Numbered from the stretch's first letter, positions 1-42,100 are shown. The stretch is DNA of 64,000 nucleotides from Lates calcarifer (GCF_001640805.2 NC_066853.1:24301173-24365172), one strand, 5' to 3'. Numbers and translations: made by a program. Notes: generated by a model not told the origin, from the letters alone.

Positions 1-369
1 TAATGCCTTCTCATTGGTCATAATAAATGTATGCGTCCAGTTCTGCCCAGGTGTCAATTACACCTGTAACATGACTGATCAGGATGTGAGCAGGGTGTTT
101 ATATTTGTAATGGCTCGTGGGCTGCTTTCACGTGTTGTTTTGTTCCCTGTGTAATTAATGAATTTGTATCAGCAACTGGCTGACAGTACATTCAGTTCAG
201 CAGCCTCTCTCTCACCACATCAACGCCCTCCCATAGAGATTTTTCCATGTGGTGACAAATAAATTATGAAATAAACGTTCTTACTGAGTAGGCCCACTGA
301 ACTTTTTCCTGAAGTGGTCCATGGTACTGACAGGTGTCACCTGATCATGGAATAACCTTTTGCTGTATT

Positions 370-500
370 TTTAGCGAATCAACTGTCACTGAAAAACGAC
401 TGAAACTGTTATAAAAGTTGTAATTTATAAAACAGTTGCCATTTAATTTTCTGTCAATTAACTAACTGATTAATTGAATAATAGTTGCAGCTCTAAACAG
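370..500 (+). repeat. Fragment of a teleost hAT-type MITE (terminal part)
   Basis: The stretch ends with alternating 'aattaactaactgattaatt' and 'gttgcagctcta' words. These are the terminal signature of a very common teleost non-autonomous repeat that begins and ends with 'agggctgcaactaac'-like sequence. Only one end is recognisable. Diverged relatives in this window are at 37484-37760 and 62476-62640. The family assignment is from memory of the consensus. Confidence 0.5.
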
Positions 501-3500
501 CAACTATAAAGATTAGTATATCGTATATATACTAATAAGATGTTGTGTGCAACTGGGGAACTTGGAACTTGTTTTGATGTTTTTCTGTTTCCCAGTAGCC
601 ATTAATGGAGCAGTATATTCTGAGCTGTCCTGTCCACAAGAGGACCCCTGCTACTGTCCACCAATAGGAAGCTGTACATGTAACATAAATAAACCAACAT
701 ACTGTTTTGAACAAAAGGATTTCAGACACTGAAATTTTAGCTTAATGATATGAAGAAGAAACCCAACTGTGACTGAAGCAGTTGTCTTCTATTCACTCAT
801 TCATCTGCAACATACACTGAGAACAATTGAGAGTTGCTCTGCACAAAGTGTCTTTATCTGTGTCAGGCAGCACTGGGGCTCAGCGGGTAATACCATTATT
901 CACACAGTGACAAGAGGTCACTGGTCACACTGAGACACAAACAGATGACGATGTTGTATTGTGGAGGAGGCTGGGCTGCAGATGGAAATGGTGAACCATC
1001 AGTCCTACTTTATCTGATTCAAATGTACTTATGTATTCATATTCAGCCATGCCAGCACATTCAAAGTATGACTGGTGTGACACTATGTCACCATACAGCT
1101 GTGAGCTTTATATCACAGACAGACAGCAAAGGTTACATTTGAATTTCTTTGCTTCCACAGTTCTGTATATGACTGTGTTGCATAATGCAAGAAGAATGTT
1201 CAGCATAATCTGCCTGAATCACCTTTTCCACTCTTTTATCATCTCCAACTCACACAACATTGCTGGTGGTCCTGTCATAATCTCATATATTTTTAGAAAT
1301 GGGTGTTTCATTGTTTTCCCTGTTCTCTGTGTGCCATGAACACACAGAGGTATTGTAAAGCCAGCAACTGCCTCGGAGTAACAGTGGTGTTCAGTAAGGC
1401 AGGGCACAAGTGTATGATTTGGGACCTAGGATGAAGGGCAGAGAGAATGATTCAGAGGAAGTCCAGGGAAAAAAAAGATTTGGATTAAAATGAGAAAAAA
1501 GGATAAAGAAGATGAACCTAAGTGCTTTTGAAGTGCTTGGATTAGTTTTGAAATGTCATTATCACCACAAGTTCTAGCCTGCATGAAGACTGACCTTAAT
1601 GTTAATGTAACTAATTTTACCAACTGTGAGCACATGGACCTCGTTTATGTAGGACTGCAAACAGTGTCAAAAGTCCTTATTCAAGTGGAGGATAAATATG
1701 AATTTAGCTGCCTCTTTTATGTAATATAATACAGGTCCACTCAGTCTGTGGGTAATAGTCAAGAGGGAGAAAAAAGGCCTTGTTCTGAAGAAAGCAGCAT
1801 GGCAATGAATTAAACACCACAGGACACAAATCAGCAGGGAAATTATGGACATAAAGAGGGATTTACACTGGCAACAATAACAAAGGAAAATGGAGGGACA
1901 ACAGGAAGACAAAAGGGATGACAGAGGAAGACAAAAAAGAGGCAAAAGCTGTGGTCCTGCTTGAAGAACAAATCCACTCTGAAACTGTTCTGCTGCACTT
2001 TTCATACCTTCTGATAACAGTTTACACACAGAAAAACAGACATCTAGATGTTTGCAATGCAGCACTGGAGTTTGAGATTGGGAAAAAAAGAACACTGTAG
2101 GAAAGTCACAGAGCAATTTCTACTCCCATAGGAGCATAAAATTGACCAAAGTTGACTGAGGGGTGGGTAGAAAACAGAAATCCCAAGTAAAAAATAGACA
2201 AACTGAATGCAGCTACAAAAGACCAAAATGAAAGTGACACAATTTAAAGATAATGAATACTGGCACAAAATACCCAGGAGACACTTTGGTGCTGTAACAG
2301 CGTGTACAAATATATCACACTGACAACTGAGATGTCCAAAGCCATCTACAAATGCTACATACATGATGTTTATGAGTCTGTGCCCACAGATGTTATAGAC
2401 CCCAACAGACCCAAATAATACTGATTTTTCAAACCGATTAAATGGGACAAAATGAATTTTTACATGGCTAATTGAATTCTGTGTTCACGTAGTTTGAGGC
2501 AGATTAAAGCACAATGAAGTTTTATGTCTAACTTAGAAAAGGAAACATGTTTCAAAGCTGCTATAATCAATATTGTTGGATTAACAATGGATCACATGCT
2601 ACTTGTATATGAAATGTGTCTCTCATAGTAAAGAACCCACAAAAATGAACACCCAATTCTGCAGTTTCTCTTAGCATCTGTAAGCTCGCTATCTTGGTTT
2701 TATGGCCTACAACTTTAATGTTTTGATTCAGTCTTGCCACTAGACACAGCAGCAGCTGGTTTCAGTGAAAAAACTGTCCACAGTCAACATTTTTTAGCTG
2801 CTCTGCATTACTGGTACGACTCTGTAAAGCTTCCAGTGCTTTTATCAACAAATAAATCTAAAAAAATCAAACTTCCTCCACAGTCAGAGATCTCTTCAAC
2901 AGCTGACCAGTGCAAATAAATGCTTGCGTGAAGTTCATAACAACAGCAGCGGCGATTGAGTGTGAAAGGGTTCAAGCTGGCAAAATCGATGACTTTCTAC
3001 AGGAAAATGGGTTAGAAACTAGCAATGCTACATTTCCAATAATTGCTTTTGCTGCTTCTCTGTCTGACAGGAGTTTCTGTCAAATCAAAGTCTTTTGTAT
3101 TTTAATCATATTGCTGAAAGGTGCACTTAGGATATCAGAATACCCAATGTTTGCTGAGAATTAGCCATCAGCTGCTTCAGATTAAAGCAGTCAACAATAT
3201 TGTTTGAAATCCTGGATTCTTCCTAACTGCACAGTTCTTCTTATTTCTCACTCCTACACAGACAGAAAATGTTAAATATATATGAGGGCAAATATCCTCC
3301 CTGCTGGGTTTTCCTGCTGGTGAGATGAAGCACACAAGGGAAATGAAGGGGCAAGATAGAGCAGGGCGAGGCACAGACACCCTGAGTCAACGCTCAACTT
3401 CTCTCTGCTGGCTGTCAGAGCACAGGTGGGAGGCAGCCAATAAATCTGTCGGTGTGGCAGCGACAGCCAGCCAGTCAGCAGGCGGCAGACACGACAACAA

Positions 3501-3549
3501 GCTGGCAGACGGAGTCAGACAGACACACAGACAGAGCAAGATGTAGGTC

Positions 3550-3551
<2 letters not shown>

Positions 3552-3610
<59 letters not shown>
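3552..3610. repeat. (TG)n microsatellite
   Basis: About 59 bp of uninterrupted TG/GT dinucleotide repeat within lrrc75a intron 3. Confidence 0.97.
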
Positions 3611-3613
<3 letters not shown>

Positions 3614-6524
3614 GGCGTATACCAGTGTGTCATGTGTTTCCATGGCAAACACTGTTGTAGTCAAGTAAAACCTCAACAAGACCTCATTATTTCCCGTCCA
3701 ACATCATGAAAATTAAACGAGCCATTTGGAAAAAGCACACAAATCCAAGACACAGAGGAGACAGACAGACAGACAGGTTCAGGTCCAGAGCCAAATGTCT
3801 GACAGACAGGCAGGTGTTTACTCGTTGATTTTCAGTCAGCATCTTGCCTCGTGCTGCCTTTTGGTTTGCTGCTCCTGAAGGCAGCAGATGCTGGACCACC
3901 TTCACATCAGTCAGTATGAGAATCATGTGCAAAAGTTGCCCTTCACTTTTGCACTCAGAGACTTCTCTACTGTCCTGCAATAACTTTACATTGACAGGCT
4001 AACATGTTGTGGAGCAGAATGATTCACTTCACTTTACATCATCAGAGCAGCATAGTGTGTGGAGGATAACTGTACGCAATGAAGGTCTGCAATGATGCAG
4101 ACTTGTAATCTGCACTCATCAATATTTTTTATTAACATTATATCAAATGACTAAATGTAATGTGAATAGTCACTCTGCTCTCAACAAGTTATTTCTAATT
4201 ACAAAGCCCAGATAAACCCTGAGAGGTTAGTGAATATAGGATTTATTACATTCTCTAATGTAATAAAGTAGTGTTAGCGTATGCTAACATGTTTGCTGTA
4301 TCAACTTTATTAGATTGTACATAATCTGAAATGTTGTTGTGTTTTGTGAAATGTCATTGTCAATACCATGAATTGTCACTGTGCTTTGACCTGTAGGGCC
4401 ACCATACTAATAGGGATGATGGCCAAACATACAAATGTAACATCTAACTTGTAATTAAAATTACTGCATTGGGTTTAATTACAGTCATTGGGTTTGTACC
4501 TTGACCATCAGTTCTGATTGTTGGTGTGTCTCCAACACCTGTTGAATTTTTCTTGTTTCCCTCTGCCTCTCTGCCTCCTGGCTCATTCCTCCCACCCCAG
4601 AGTACGACTTCAGTCAAACACAGCTGACAGGCAAATAGAGCTAATTTCTCATCTCGTTCTTATGTTGCTAAAAGTAACCCTGCCCTGAGAATATATGCTG
4701 TCACACTGTTTACCTCACAGTTTTCTTTGCAGGGGTCCCAGACCTCAGTTGTGAAGCAGAGAGGAGAGCAGGTCTGCTGGCTGCTTCAGACATTCAGCTG
4801 TGCAGCTGCCTCATTTTAAACCACTGAGAGGACTTGTTGAGCATACTGAAAGGAGCTGTTGTTAAGCAGCCAGACAGGGAACAGTAAGCCTTGTTAATCT
4901 TTGCCTTTTTTATGGTTCACAATCACAATTGCTCTCATTGAATAGACAATAACAAACTGGAGGCCAGTTGATTTACATTTTATATATGGTCCTTCATAAA
5001 AGCAACAATGTCCATTTGCACTACTGATACATGTTTTCTTTTATTTTGATAATTTTGATCCAAATAAAACAGAAAAAGTTCAGATCAGGTCCAGAGCTGC
5101 CAGGCTCAGCTAGATCTGATCACACACCCCTCTTTGTCCTGTACACCGTCAGTAATGTAAGACCTGAACCTGGGAGTCTAGGAGCAAACTGAAAGCTTTT
5201 TTGAGTCTCCTTATCCAAAAGAGGCCAATTATTCTGAAGTTCTGTTTGTTTTTCAGAAGAGAGAAATATTTCCCATGGAGGATCACAGACTTCTTCAACT
5301 TTTGTCAGTATTTCCCTGGTGTCTAGGCCTGTCAGATCAAGAGTTTGGTCATTTCTCCCCTCCTGTTTATCTGTGTTCTTGCTCAAACAGATATGATAAA
5401 AAATATGGTAAAATATCTGAGTCATGACGCTGGCGACCGAGTGTAACATCAAGTGGAGACTAAGTCAAGGTTTGGGTGAACATATCTTAAAAACCTGTAA
5501 TAATGTTGACTTTAAACCAAACAGAGCATGGTCTGTTAAACCTGGAGTTTCATCCCAAATATGGATCTGAAATTTGGATGGAACGACATCAACCATTTGA
5601 GTTTAAGCCTCTTTCTTGGGTGTGGTTTCACCATCAGCTTCACTTGTGCAGCTCTATATACAACTGTGGTGGAATTTAAACATGAAGAGAGTCTGAATCC
5701 AGTGATGCATGATTCATGAATATAGCATATATAAAATAAAGAGTCATGTATATTACATGATTATGTGTGGATTATGATGTTATGAATTAATGTTCTGGCA
5801 CATGTAGTTCAGAGATGCAATATTCATTTAGCATTTTATGGGAAGGGAAGAAACTATGAATTATTTACAAAAGTAAATAGATAAATAGTTCTTCAAAGTA
5901 TAATTTATGATTCATAATATAGCCTTTAAAATTGCCAGAGAAGTAATAATTTGGACTGGACTAAACTGGAGAGCTACATGTCCCTAACATCTAACTTCTA
6001 AGGGATTTGAAGAAGATACATAAATAAACAATCACCCATGTTATCTCTGAGAGTGGGAAACATAAAAGAGAGGCTGCCTTGCCAAGGCATGACAAAATAC
6101 TGCTTTTAGGAGTTACAATGCCAGAAGTTGGAATATGCCTTTGCCAAATCATATGCACTGCTTTTATAGTCCATAAGCATCAGCTTTAACTTAGTCCTAA
6201 AATGGCCTTATTTCCAGATATTATTTGTGTAATTTGTATGCAAAATAGATCTACCCAACCAGCAGACAACACTTAAAAAGTAGTTGAAAAACTGTGGACC
6301 AGGCAACCCTAGAGCTATCTGAGATGAAAAATGTTGCTTTCTGTCATTAGGAATGTTATTTCTGTAGTGAGTGAGCATGTAGCTCCTGTTAAGAGGACAC
6401 ACAGTGTGTGATAAAGATGAACTGTGGAGACCTGAGTAGCACAAAGCTAAAGCAGCAGAACAACCTCCGAGTGACACAGAGGGAACACAGAGCTGGAGAC
6501 GTCTACTGCATGGCCATATCACAC

Positions 6525-6551
6525 AAACACACACACACACACACACACACT
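6525..6551. repeat. (CA)n microsatellite
   Basis: Short CA repeat of about 27 bp, slightly impure at its left end. Confidence 0.85.
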
Positions 6552-8361
6552 TAGAAAGAGACATATTTTCATGGCCATCAGGAATTATCCATATAACTAT
6601 GTATGAAGGCTACAGTAATGTGTGCTGGGAGGTTAAAGATAACCAAGGACCAATTTACACTCACAGTCGGAGTCAGACTTGTAGACCTTTGTAATAGTGA
6701 AATGTTCAGTGTGCCAGTATCTGTTTCAGTTACTGCAGTCTTCATTAAAAATCTCTCTTTAACCTGTCTGACATTTACATATCAGTGTTATAGCTATTAA
6801 AAGCAGTAGAAGGCAATCATCTTTAATTTAAAGGTGTGTTTTTGAGCCTCACTCTCAAAGTGGTGCCTGTGTCATCAACGTTAACTGAGCACTGCTACAA
6901 AAATGAAATTGTGGTGTTTGGCACGGTCACAAACAGGAAATGTTATCTAGCAACAGGAAATAATAAACCAGTGTTAATGACATTGCGTCTTGGTTTACTT
7001 GGAGTTTGTGGGAGCCAAACTGGTCCCCGCCTAGTACTCCACTGATTCAGCAATGCATTCCTACAACACTTACTTTCTCATGAAGTTTAAAAAATGCATA
7101 AAAATTGAGGAGATTTTGCAGCGGTTTGCTAAGCTCACTTTTTTCAGACTTGATTCTCCTGGTGATTCTTCATCTCCTGGTGACTTCATTCATTTTTTAT
7201 TTCTTATTTTAAGATTTATAGTCTTATCAGACATCACAGGTTGTATGTAAAATCAATGAAATTCTGAAGATATGATAGATGTCAATGTATTTTACAAAAT
7301 AGTTCACACAAGAGTGAAAATCCTCTAAGTCATTATTTACTGGCTCATTACATTCAAAATAAGACAAAACAAAACAAAAAGCACAGAAAATTACTCATGC
7401 TGGCTATTTGGAATATTAAGCCAAACTACTGCACTGTAAATCTAAAAATTCAATATTCATATTATTATCTTTAATTTTTCTCACATTTCTCTAAACCATT
7501 CATGTCATTTTAAACAGGATACACTAACTTCAACTCAAATCTGAAATTCAGAGATATCCAATATAATGGAAAATACAGTGCACTGAGCACTTAAAATAAT
7601 ATCTAATCTCACATCAGTGAATGCTTTAAAGTCTTCTTATTTGTCCATGTTACATGTGATACTATACATACATTTCTTTCTAAATATTTTTTTACTGGCT
7701 ATTTTTAAACTAGTAAAATAGTGCACTGAAATTGAATAATAAGCCCCTCTCAGTGTGTCTCTACCATCCACACTTGCCACATGAGTTGAAAAGTGACAGT
7801 AGCTTGCTTTGGTCAAAAGGGATTTTTTGTTTTACTGAGGCATAACCCTTCTGGTGTTCATAATGACATCCAAATATTTACTCTGTTTTCCGATGTAATT
7901 TCTAGAATATATCATAAAGCATCAAATACGGTTAAGACTGGACCCACAGTAAATGCGTTTGCGAATCATTTCTCTGCTTTGTCGTGTACTTTTTTGATTT
8001 CAGTAGTTAATTTGTTCTATGTTAAACAGATTTGGGGAAAAGATCTTTGTGGAGCTTAGTCTACCCTGCACCCTGATGTATTTTTGCAGAATATTCAAAG
8101 AGGCAGAAAAACCAACACAGCAGAAATTCACTGGGCTAAAGCCCAAAGCAGACAGGATTAACATTACAGGGGAAAGTCGAGAATGAAATATTCACTTTGC
8201 TCCTCGGTAATTAAAGTCATGGTTCTGGGTGATATTTCAACTACTGGGAAATATACAGGATATGGCCTGTAATAGACATTCAGGAGAACAAAGCCAAAAG
8301 ACAATGCCAAGAGCGGGGGCATGGCAGAGAGTCACAGGTGAAGAAAAAATCCTTCATCCAT

Positions 8362-8560
8362 CCATTATCTATACCACTTATCCTCTGAGGGTGACAGGGG
8401 GGCTGCAGCCAGTCTCAGCTGACACTGGGCAAGAGGCGGAATACATCCTGGTTCCTCATAGGACATCTCTCTCATCTATTACAGGGTTGACATATACAGA
8501 CAACCATTCACACCTACAGGCAGTTAAGAGTCACCAATTGACCTAACCTGCATGTCTTTG
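8362..8560 (-). mobile_element. L2/Maui-type LINE 3' tail
   Basis: Contains the words 'catccatccattatctatac', 'cagctgacactgggcaagag', 'accattcacacctacaggca' and 'cctaacctgcatgtctttg' in order. These are the antisense of the widespread teleost L2 (Maui) LINE 3' end, whose sense strand ends in (GATG)n-like sequence. Only the tail is present, as expected for a 5'-truncated insertion. A second tail in the opposite orientation is at 16934-17030. Classification is from memory of the consensus. Confidence 0.65.
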
Positions 8561-8583
8561 TACATGAGGAAAGGGGTTAGAGG

Positions 8584-8626
8584 GGTTATAACCAGATCTT
8601 TCTCACAGAAAGATCTGGTTATAACC
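8584..8626. repeat. Perfect 20-bp inverted repeat (hairpin)
   Basis: The left arm 8584-8603 and right arm 8607-8626 are exact reverse complements with a 3-nt spacer (cac). The arm is itself built from two smaller palindromes, ggttataacc and agatct. No element boundaries or target-site duplication are evident around it. Confidence 0.9.
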
Positions 8627-11547
8627 AGATAGAAAAAATACACTTCAGAGTAATTCAGTGACAGAAACTCCAGTATACAATTAATGGCAAAATGTGAATT
8701 TTTGACTTCCTCCGTATTCACATAATAATGAAATGTCACACCGAGATGATAAAAAATAAGCATAAGGGCAAGCAGCTGTCCATGAGGAAAAAAACTCCAC
8801 TTGATACAAAGACATCACTTCATGCTTCATGTTTTGATTGCAAGGGGCCACAAAAACCCTCAATACTGTCAGGAGACCATCAGTGGATGGTGTCATTGAA
8901 GTTTCTCAACTGTTTTTCATCTATGGAGAAATATTTTTCTTCTTTGTTGACTCCAGGAAGGGGTGACGTAAGTAGCATGAAGATGTGTGTGTGTCTGCAT
9001 GGGTGTGTGTATGTGTGTGTGTGGGGAGGGTGTTAACAATGTGTGTTCCATGCAAGAGGATGACTGAGACTCAGAGTAAATGGGGCCTGTCCCTCCTCTG
9101 GCTAATCACTCTGACTGGAGTTCATGACAGCCTGAAGTGCTGACTGCAACGCTGCATTGATTAAATCCCATCCACCAGTTCAGAATTACTTAAGATAATT
9201 ATAAAACTCATTTTCATTTTCAACTCCAGCTATCATTTAATAGCATTAGGTGAGATGCAGCTTTTACAGCTTTTTTTGTTAGAGCTCACTATTTGATAAA
9301 ACAAAAACAACCTTTCATTCTTATTGACTGTGAAGCACTGACACTCAAACAGACTCAGCAGGGATCCAATCTTATGTCCCATACTGAATAGTTATTTTTC
9401 CTTCTCCCTTCTTGTCTGGAAACTGTTCTGTAGGGGAGTTGACACCTGGTGTTTATAACAATTGAGGAGGAGAGATTTTCTTTTCCTACTGATCCTCCAT
9501 TCACGCAGCGGTGGGGAATCCTCTCTCCAAATATGTCCTGCTACAGTGCCATCTCTCTACCATCTGCTCCCACCGGGATGTATAAAGCAGGTCTGGATGT
9601 TTCCGAGTTGGACTCAGACTGTGCAACGTCACACAGGGATCAGGTTTAATGAAATTTAGCTAGAATTAAACTGAATAAGATTAAAATGTGTATAGCCTAT
9701 TTCATTTTTAATTAGAATACCACATTAAATAATTTGTCAGTGCTGTGAAGAGAACAAGCCTAATATTGATTGCTGTGTCCACAAATCAAGAGACATATTT
9801 ACTCATATTTGTCATGTACTACTGCTTATATCATAGCACACATTAATTTAGTGAGCACAGCACAGGCTCCTCTGAAACACCAGGAGAATGGTTTTTAAAA
9901 TAGTCTTTAATCCATGTCACATTACAGCTGTAATGATTATCTGATAAAATGATTTGAAAGGAAAAGAATTGGAAACTATTTTGATACTTTTTTGAGCAAA
10001 TCTACCTTCTATCCTGTCTACTCTGGCTGCCTTTTGTTGTCTTATGTAATAGGAAACTGAAAATGTTTGTGTTTCAAAAGATAAAACTAGGTATATTAGA
10101 TATTTTTTGTTTCACGTGTATCATAAACAATAATTTATCAAGAAAATACTTGGCAGATTCATTCATATTGAAAATGATATTTAGTTGCAGAGCCACATAA
10201 ACAACATTAGTGCTCTTCAGCCAAATGATTGTCTTTCTAATATACTGTATATCATCCTCTCCATCCTCTGCTCTGTCTTTAATCTATATCAACACATTTT
10301 CTAAGAGCTTTTGCAAATACAGCACAGTTAGACAGCCTAATAAAGCAGTGAATGAAACAGAGTATTACAATGCCAAAATGTAACATTCTGTCTTTAATTT
10401 CTAAACTTCTAAATTTAAATGTGCTAACACATGTGATTACTCTCATCCCTTTGCAGGAGCTGTGGCACAAAGTGACTCTGCAACTCTGGGTTGAAAAGCT
10501 GGTTTTGTTTTGGACTGCTTTCATACCTGAGGATGCAATAACATTTTAGGAGGCTTTTGCTTCTGGATGCAACTATTTGGGAGTAAATAACTGTTCAGAG
10601 TACAATTCTGATCATATTTAGAAAAACTCTGTGTTCTTGACTACTTCTGTCAAAACTGGCAAACAATCTTCACCAGAGCTCACCTAACACGTGTAGGGTG
10701 AGAAGATACTGAGCTCACTCTCATTTTGGGATTATTCCTTTACCGTTCCATGTGATACTATTGGCCAGTCCAGTTCAACATTGCCACTTGAGGATTATCT
10801 ATGTCATACTTTACCCCAGGAAATACAGTACATTTCCTTAATGGCAGTTGTCTTTGAAATAGTGCTTTATCACAATGCGAGCTGAAAGCAGTGCTTTGCA
10901 TATATGAAATATTTCATTTTGAAAACAGCTTTCAGTAATCTGAAGATTTCTTTGCTGGCTGCACTTTCCTGAACTGGAGAAACATATGGATTAGTTGTTT
11001 ATAGTTGCTTTTGATGGCTGATTTGCATATTGTGTAACACAGCTGTATATATCAAATCCATCCAAATCTCCATTTTCATTCTGCATAATGCAAGTACAAA
11101 TAGGAGTGGAGAGAAAGCTAACTGCTACAGTATAAAGCTGCAGCTCACAGCTAAAACCTCAAACACAGACTCATCAAGCAACATTCAGACGTTTGACTGA
11201 AATCCAAACAAAATAATACAAATAAAAATACAATTTATGCAGTAATGTATATCATAAAGATAGGAGCTGGGTAAGGAGCTGGGATGCCAGTAAGGGGGAA
11301 ACAAAAAGGCAAAGAGAGAGAGTACAGATGACACAGATGCAAGTGATTTCATCTCCAACTGTGTGTATCAGTGAGAGTGAGAAAATAAAGAGGCCGAGAT
11401 GTCAGTGGATTTTTCCATGGCATCCAAAGGGACAGAAGATGATGACACATTGGTGACACACTGAGATGTTAACAAAAACAAAGACACATACTGTACCACA
11501 GGCAGGCACACACGCGCACGCACACACAGTCACAAACACACACTCAC

Positions 11548-39170
<27,623 letters not shown>

Positions 39171-42100
39171 GGTGCTGTGTTAATGTGAACTGTGATAATA
39201 ACAAGACTGGTCCCACCAAGCAGTCATGCAGAGGCAGCTTTGATTAATGTTAGAGATACGTTGCACATTAAAATGTCTGCAGCTGATTACATCCTCTTCA
39301 AGTCTGCAGATTGGGGTTTAGATGTGAAGCATTTGAGCAATCAAATTCCAAACTGCTTCTAAAAATGTTCATTTCACACAGTTCTACAGAAGAAGTCAAT
39401 GTCCTAAGAGTTCAGAAATAATGCTCCAAAACATTAACAAGTAGATGTAGTAGTTTGTTTTTTTTTTTTTTTGCTTTTAAGAACTTGTTAATCCCGCAGA
39501 GTGAAGCTCAAGTCGGGAACAGGTCGGAGGATGCTGCCTGCATCATGGCCGCAAAGCACGGACACAGCAAAGTCAGGATGCAGGATACCTACAGTATAGA
39601 CCGTGGCCCGCCGCAGCCTCCTATCCCGAACACAACTTCACCAAAATATTTACCCTCGACAGCGTTATGCTCTCACCGCTGCTGTTATCCTTCAAAACAG
39701 AGTCCTCTGTCCTGGAGCAGAGGAGGAGGAGGAAGCGGATCGGAGGAGGTGGTGCATAAAGCAGGGCATGGCAATGTTTACGTCTCCTGTAGATCACCAC
39801 TGACTGCCTGTTCCTGGCTGTTCTCCGTCCTTCCTCAGCCGCTGGAAGTCATGCATTACCCACAACCAGCAGGCATTCGTCCTTCTCCAAGGTTGATTCT
39901 CTATCCGCTCAGGCGCGGGAAACAGCCGCATCCGTGTCTCGGTCCACGGGCTGTGTAGAGGCTGCAGATCCGCGGCTTGGCAGGAGGGGAGAGACTGAGG
40001 TGTCCCCTTGCTGGGACTGAATTATGTATTGCACCCTCTGTTCAAACTGAATGGGGGCGCGCAGCGAGTGCACGTGAGCACCAATCCTCCCTCCTCACAC
40101 GGTGATGGAGAGAGGGAAGGAAGGGCCGGGAGAGCACGAGCACCGCCAAGTTTGCGGATGCTTAGCTCCTGCACGCCCCTTTTCCAGGAAGGCGATGTAC
40201 CAATTTCCATTTAAATGTGTCAGTGTAATGTTGCGTATCTCACTGGCAGAGCTAAATATAACTTGTCAAGATGACTCATACCATTTAAAATCCTACATAA
40301 TCTCCAGCAGAATTAATTCATTCAATTCAGACAATTCATTTTAAATTTTAAATTTCCTTCAGTTTAAACGGAGTGTTTCGTGTTGCTCGCTAACATATTT
40401 TAATAGAGATGGATCAAAAACCACTACAAGCTGACCTTGAAGTTAACAACCTATTAACTGTTACTGCTGTATTAAACCGCAGGAGCAGTATGGTGATTTG
40501 TAAATGGCCTTGAATAGTACTCTGTCTCTGCCTATGAGTAAGTCAATATTCATTTTAAATTGATGGATTTCCCTATTGAGTTTGGTTTTTAGCATGGAAG
40601 AGAGCAAGGCACATCTGTAGTCTTATCTATTTATTCAAACGTAAACATGAATACAGGATGAAGTAGTGGGTATAATTTCATACTGTATGATACAGTGTTA
40701 CCTGACCATCAACTGTAGCTGAGCAATGTCCAGTGACGTAAAAACATGTAAATGGACGAGTTCGTTTACATAAGAGATAATATGAAAATAACACAAGTTG
40801 CATTCAATGCACAAAATGATCACATGACGCACACATTAGTGATCCATACGTGACCAGTGATCAGGGGAAGGATTGCACTGACATCTGGTGGTGGCGATTT
40901 GGAATTCATGTGTCCGTAAAGTATTTATAATGTGGTTAGAGTAAGTTCCTTTAACGATCAAACTATATATAACAGAATCTGTAGTAATACTCTAAAGGCA
41001 GTATGTGATGATGAACTAGATTTACTGGCTTTCACTGCATCAAGAAAAGAATAAAAATAAAAACCACAATCCAGAGGGAGAATAGTTTTCTACTTCATGA
41101 GAATGTTAAAGGCTGACAGCTAAATATGAGCTGATAGTTCTGGCAGTACACACACACTCAAACACAAACTCAGACAAATGTCAAGATGTATTTTTCAAAA
41201 GGTATATTTATTTGTTTTGCCTTTAATTACATATCTATTTACACTTGTATTTCAGTTACTCCAAATCAATTATCAAAACCAAAATTGTCTTTTCTCACTT
41301 TACCAGTGAGAAAACTTTAGGCTCATAACTTTTCTCATCAGAGAGCTTGCAAGGTCAAACAGTCAGCCTTAATGAAAGAAACCCAGCTGATGTGTACAGG
41401 ATGAAGACTTCATTCTGGTTTTTACAAGGAGCAGACTGCAGAGAGGAAGATATACATGTCACACACGCGCACACACACATACACACACTCTTCTTTCCTG
41501 TTAGTCACAATGCTGGCTGCCAGCTGCTTGGTTTAATTACTTTACGGTGTGCTGCATTTGATATTCAAAGACAACTAAGACCTGACCCTCACCTCCTTTA
41601 CAGGAGAGGGAGGACTCACTTTTGGCAGTGAACACATACACCACTTATAAAAACTATTCAGCCTTCCTTGACTGTTTTTTTTGGATTTATCTTTCACACT
41701 ACTGAATCACAGTGGATGTAATTAGAAGCACTGGTCAAGAAAACAGAACTTGAATGGCAAAAAGGAATCAGAAATCTATAAAAATGATCTCAATTAAATA
41801 CAAATATAAAACACAAATGGTATTCACTTCCTTTACTGTGAAACATCCACAGTTGTCAGTGGACTCGGATCATGATGGGGTTAATGTATATCCAGGTCCC
41901 CGACTTCTTAAGTGCCATTCACATCAACATCAAAGTCATACTAATGACACGGAAACTTTTTCTGAAAGCTCCAAGATACTAGACATGAGGCTTGATAACA
42001 TGCAAACAACAAACATAAGACAGCTCATGTTAACTATTGTCCAACATTATATAATTTGATTTAATAAATACAGTGTTATATTGTCAATTTGCAGTACGTT

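Larger units (their letters stand above)
1..11547 (-). other. lrrc75a intron 3 (partial); no exon seen
   Basis: By inference this is the 5' part of intron 3, running to the missing exon 4. I see no conserved coding block on either strand. The open frames present (for example minus-strand 1667-2116 and 5120-5452) lack recognisable domains and flanking splice sites. Contents: a MITE end near 370-500, a (TG)n tract at 3552-3610, a (CA)n tract near 6525-6551, an L2-type LINE tail at 8362-8560, a perfect hairpin at 8584-8626, and otherwise AT-rich unique-looking sequence. Confidence 0.6.

Noticed and set aside
1667..2364. Overlapping long hydrophobic minus-strand open frames
   Set aside because: Cys/Leu/Phe-rich composition from T-rich sequence, two different frames overlapping, and no domain, splice sites or codon bias. 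It lies in lrrc75a intron 3.
5120..5452. 110-codon minus-strand open frame, considered as lrrc75a exon 4 or a retroelement gene
   Set aside because: No resemblance to the LRR region of LRRC75A or to any transposon protein I can recognise, and no acceptor with the right phase.
39455..39958. 167-codon plus-strand open frame upstream of lrrc75a
   Set aside because: Low stop frequency is expected in CpG-rich DNA. The frame starts in a poly(T) run and has no domain.
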